DNA of 64,000 nucleotides from Halorubrum depositum. GTDB lineage: Archaea; Halobacteriota; Halobacteria; Halobacteriales; Haloferacaceae. The first letter of the stretch is position 1. Each line of letters starts with the position of its first letter. Under the pieces are notes generated by a model. The model saw only the letters and a program-made list of their open reading frames with translations. It did no database searches and was not told the origin of the DNA. This document shows, in pieces, positions 62,225-64,000 of the stretch. The DNA lies in assembly GCF_007671725.1 (NCBI RefSeq), contig NZ_VCNM01000001.1, positions 992,001 through 1,056,000 of the forward strand, read 5' to 3'. Both the position numbers and the translations under genes were made by a program.

Positions 62225-62473
62225 TCACTCCCCCTGCTGGACCTCGAAGATCTCCTCTGCGGTGAGACCGTGGGCTTCGCGGTGTACCGTCTCACCCGCT
62301 TCCTTGCTGGGGCCTTCGAACAGGCAGAAGACGGCGTCCTGGTCCTCGTCGACCCAGTAGTTCAGATATTTCACTCCGTGCTTCTCTTGGGTTTCGAGGT
62401 CCTTCTGATGGGCCTCTGCAACGTCCTTGGCACTCCCGCCGACGTTTCTGTGAACGTCCATGAATAGGGGCAT
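62225..62473 (-). CDS. DUF4242-family small protein (82 aa)
   Basis: Starts MPLFMDVHRNVGGSAKDVAE and continues VKYLNYWVDEDQDAVFCLFE; this is the ferredoxin-like dimeric barrel of DUF4242 (nickel-binding SCO4226-like). Histidines in HREAHGLTAEEIFEV may bind a metal. A TATA-like TTTATC (minus strand, about 62501-62509) lies 28-36 bases upstream of the ATG. Confidence 0.82.
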   Translation of the reverse strand: MPLFMDVHRNVGGSAKDVAEAHQKDLETQEKHGVKYLNYWVDEDQDAVFCLFEGPSKEAGETVHREAHGLTAEEIFEVQQGE

Positions 62474-62822
62474 AGTCGTTGTCTACTACGACGCCTCAGG
62501 AGATAAAGATATTTAATAATAATTATAATATCAGATCCAGAATCTCCTGTATAGCCGAACGTCTGTCTATCGCTGAGAATTTCGACCGACCCGTCAATGT
62601 CACCGACGGCGCAGTAACGACTCGCAAACACCACCGCAGCCGCTCGGCGCGTGCATTCATAACCAGTCCTCGCAGCCGCGCTCGACGGTTTCCCCATCGA
62701 TTCGTCGCTCTCCCCGGCCGGTCGTCCGCCGTCGTCGACGCCGCTGGCGCCACTATAACAGCAACTTTATCACTCGCACGGGGCGAATTTCCGGTAAGAC
62801 TACTCCGTTAGGAGGTCCAACA
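62474..62822. other. intergenic region: two divergent promoters, no gene seen
   Basis: An AT-rich left third carries the DUF4242 promoter. Near the right end CTTTAT (62765-62770) is a TATA box for the aIF2-gamma gene, and a start site near 62795 would give a short leader. No open frame of note is present in between. Confidence 0.5.
62811..62816 (+). promoter_or_regulatory. Shine-Dalgarno site of aIF2-gamma
   Basis: GGAGGT lies 6 bases before a GTG start codon. Most genes here look leaderless, so a leadered mRNA with a strong SD is unusual and supports the GTG start at 62823. Confidence 0.7.
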
Positions 62823-64000
62823 GTGACTGAAGCCAACACACAACCGGAGGTGAACATCGGTCTCGTCGGTCACGTCGACCACGGGAAGACGACGCTCGTG
62901 CAGGCGTTGTCCGGCTCGTGGACCGACCAGCACAGCGAGGAAATGAAACGCGGTATCTCGATCCGGCTGGGGTACGCGGACGCGACGTTCCGGCGCTGTC
63001 CCGGCGTCGACGCGCCCGAGTGTTACACCGTCGACGAGGAGTGCGAGGACGGCTCCGAGAGCGAGCCGATCCGGACGGTCTCGTTCGTCGACGCGCCCGG
63101 CCACGAGACGCTGATGGCGACGATGCTCTCGGGCGCCTCGATCATGGACGGCGCCGTGCTGGTCGTGAGCGCGACCGAGGACGTCCCGCAGGCGCAGACG
63201 GAAGAGCACCTGATGGCGCTCGATCTCATCGGGATCGAGAACGTCGTCATCGCGCAGAACAAGGTCGACCTCGTCGACCGCGACCGCGCGGTCGACAACT
63301 ACCGGCAGATCCAGGAGTTCGTCGAGGGCACCGTCGCGGAGGACGCGCCGATAGTCCCCGTCTCGGCCCAGCAGGAGGTCAACATGGACCTGCTCATCGA
63401 CGCGATCGAGACGGAGATCCCGACCCCCGACCGCGACCCCGGCGAGAACGCCCGGATGTACGCGGCGCGTTCGTTCGACATCAACCGCCCGGGCGCGACC
63501 GCGGCGGACCTGAAGGGGGGCGTCGTCGGCGGCTCGCTCGTCGGCGGCTCGCTCGTCAGCGGCGAGCTCTCGGTCGGCGACGGATTGGAGATCCGCCCCG
63601 GCCGCGAGGTCGAGGAGGAGGGCCAGACGGAGTGGCGGCCGCTCGAGACCATGGTCCGGTCGCTCCAGGCCGGGAGCAACGACGTGCAGTCGGCCCGGCC
63701 GGGCGGGCTCCTCGGCGTCGGCACGGGGCTCGACCCGAGCCTGACGAAGGGCGACGCGCTCGCCGGACAGGTCGCCGGCGAGCCCGGCACGCTCCCGCCG
63801 ACGCGCAACGAGTTCGAGATGCAGGTCGACCTCCTCGACCGCGTCGTCGGCGAGGAGGACGACGAGAGCGGCGAGAGCGACATCGAGGAGATCAGCACCG
63901 GCGAACCCCTGATGCTCACGGTCGGCACCGCGACGACGGTCGGCGCGGTGACGAGCGCGCGCGACGGCGAGTGCGAGGTGAGCCTCAAGCGGCCCGTCTG
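62823..64000 (+). CDS. eif2g: translation initiation factor 2 gamma subunit, truncated by the window end
   Basis: The first 392 codons of aIF2-gamma, the GTPase that carries initiator Met-tRNA to the ribosome. The P-loop is [18 protein letters not shown]3 is [16 protein letters not shown]4 is [13 protein letters not shown], and the family's zinc knuckle region is [14 protein letters not shown] then CEDG. Domain II begins about residue 210. A 15-bp tandem duplication (63525-63554) gives an extra GGSLV in [17 protein letters not shown] 16-residue acidic insertion near 345 ([16 protein letters not shown]) is also present. Start GTG, see the SD site. Confidence 0.95.
   Translation, partial: MTEANTQPEVNIGLVGHVDHGKTTLVQALSGSWTDQHSEEMKRGISIRLGYADATFRRCPGVDAPECYTVDEECEDGSESEPIRTVSFVDAPGHETLMATMLSGASIMDGAVLVVSATEDVPQAQTEEHLMALDLIGIENVVIAQNKVDLVDRDRAVDNYRQIQEFVEGTVAEDAPIVPVSAQQEVNMDLLIDAIETEIPTPDRDPGENARMYAARSFDINRPGATAADLKGGVVGGSLVGGSLVSGELSVGDGLEIRPGREVEEEGQTEWRPLETMVRSLQAGSNDVQSARPGGLLGVGTGLDPSLTKGDALAGQVAGEPGTLPPTRNEFEMQVDLLDRVVGEEDDESGESDIEEISTGEPLMLTVGTATTVGAVTSARDGECEVSLKRPV

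Overview
The window is chromosomal DNA of a halophilic archaeon (class Halobacteria). A Halorubrum-like member of the Haloferacales is my best guess, but the genus is an inference. The signs are GC-rich DNA, very acidic proteins, archaeal ribosomal and translation proteins (S19e, S17e, aEF1-beta, aIF2-gamma), a mevalonate-pathway HMG-CoA synthase, CofD for coenzyme F420, a ba3-type oxidase cluster, and TATA boxes about 25 bases upstream of start codons, which implies leaderless transcripts.

Layout. Positions 1-3400 are core: the 5' part of S19e, HMG-CoA synthase, a pilin-like surface protein and a small membrane protein. Positions 3400-16700 form an AT-richer accessory island. It opens with a 590-aa IS4-type transposase and a winged-helix regulator, continues with a run of single-gene units, includes an orphan Orc1/Cdc6 gene and an intact IS5-like element, and ends before uridine phosphorylase. 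From 16762 to 64000 the window is dense core genome: uridine phosphorylase, TmcA, an ETF/ETF-quinone oxidoreductase electron-transfer cluster, GluRS, SurE, CarA with a divergent Lrp regulator, DpsA, HEAT-repeat and PLD proteins, a RecJ-like DHH protein, a JAMM protease with RibL, heme O synthase, a histidine kinase, a copper-type P-ATPase, the ba3 oxidase, a Gfo/Idh dehydrogenase, aEF1-beta, an F420-linked operon, asparaginase, an HTTM protein, a glycosyltransferase, isocitrate dehydrogenase and aIF2-gamma (running off the end).

The most unusual part is 6564-16615. Conserved ends (left GGCTCTGTTGAAATCCT, right its inverted complement AGGATTTCAACAGAGCC, each with its own conserved sub-terminal sequence) recur many times, in both orientations. 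Between them lie single small genes, nearly all unrelated membrane proteins of 74-146 aa. Four units of 519-646 bp have a recognisable end on both sides (6564-7209, 9624-10219, 13382-13900, 15976-16615). None encodes a transposase. They look like an array of mobile insertion cassettes: passenger genes between IS-like ends, perhaps moved in trans by an IS6-family-like enzyme. One cassette gene was later split by an IS5-like element with a perfect 8-bp target duplication; removing the IS restores a 113-aa reading frame exactly.

Other points of interest are a four-gene overlapping operon joining cofD to an FMN-barrel protein, a CitG-like protein and a DUF447 protein; an EtfA with a duplicated N-terminal module; a copper ATPase beside the ba3 oxidase; and a near-perfect operator palindrome between carA and its divergent Lrp regulator.
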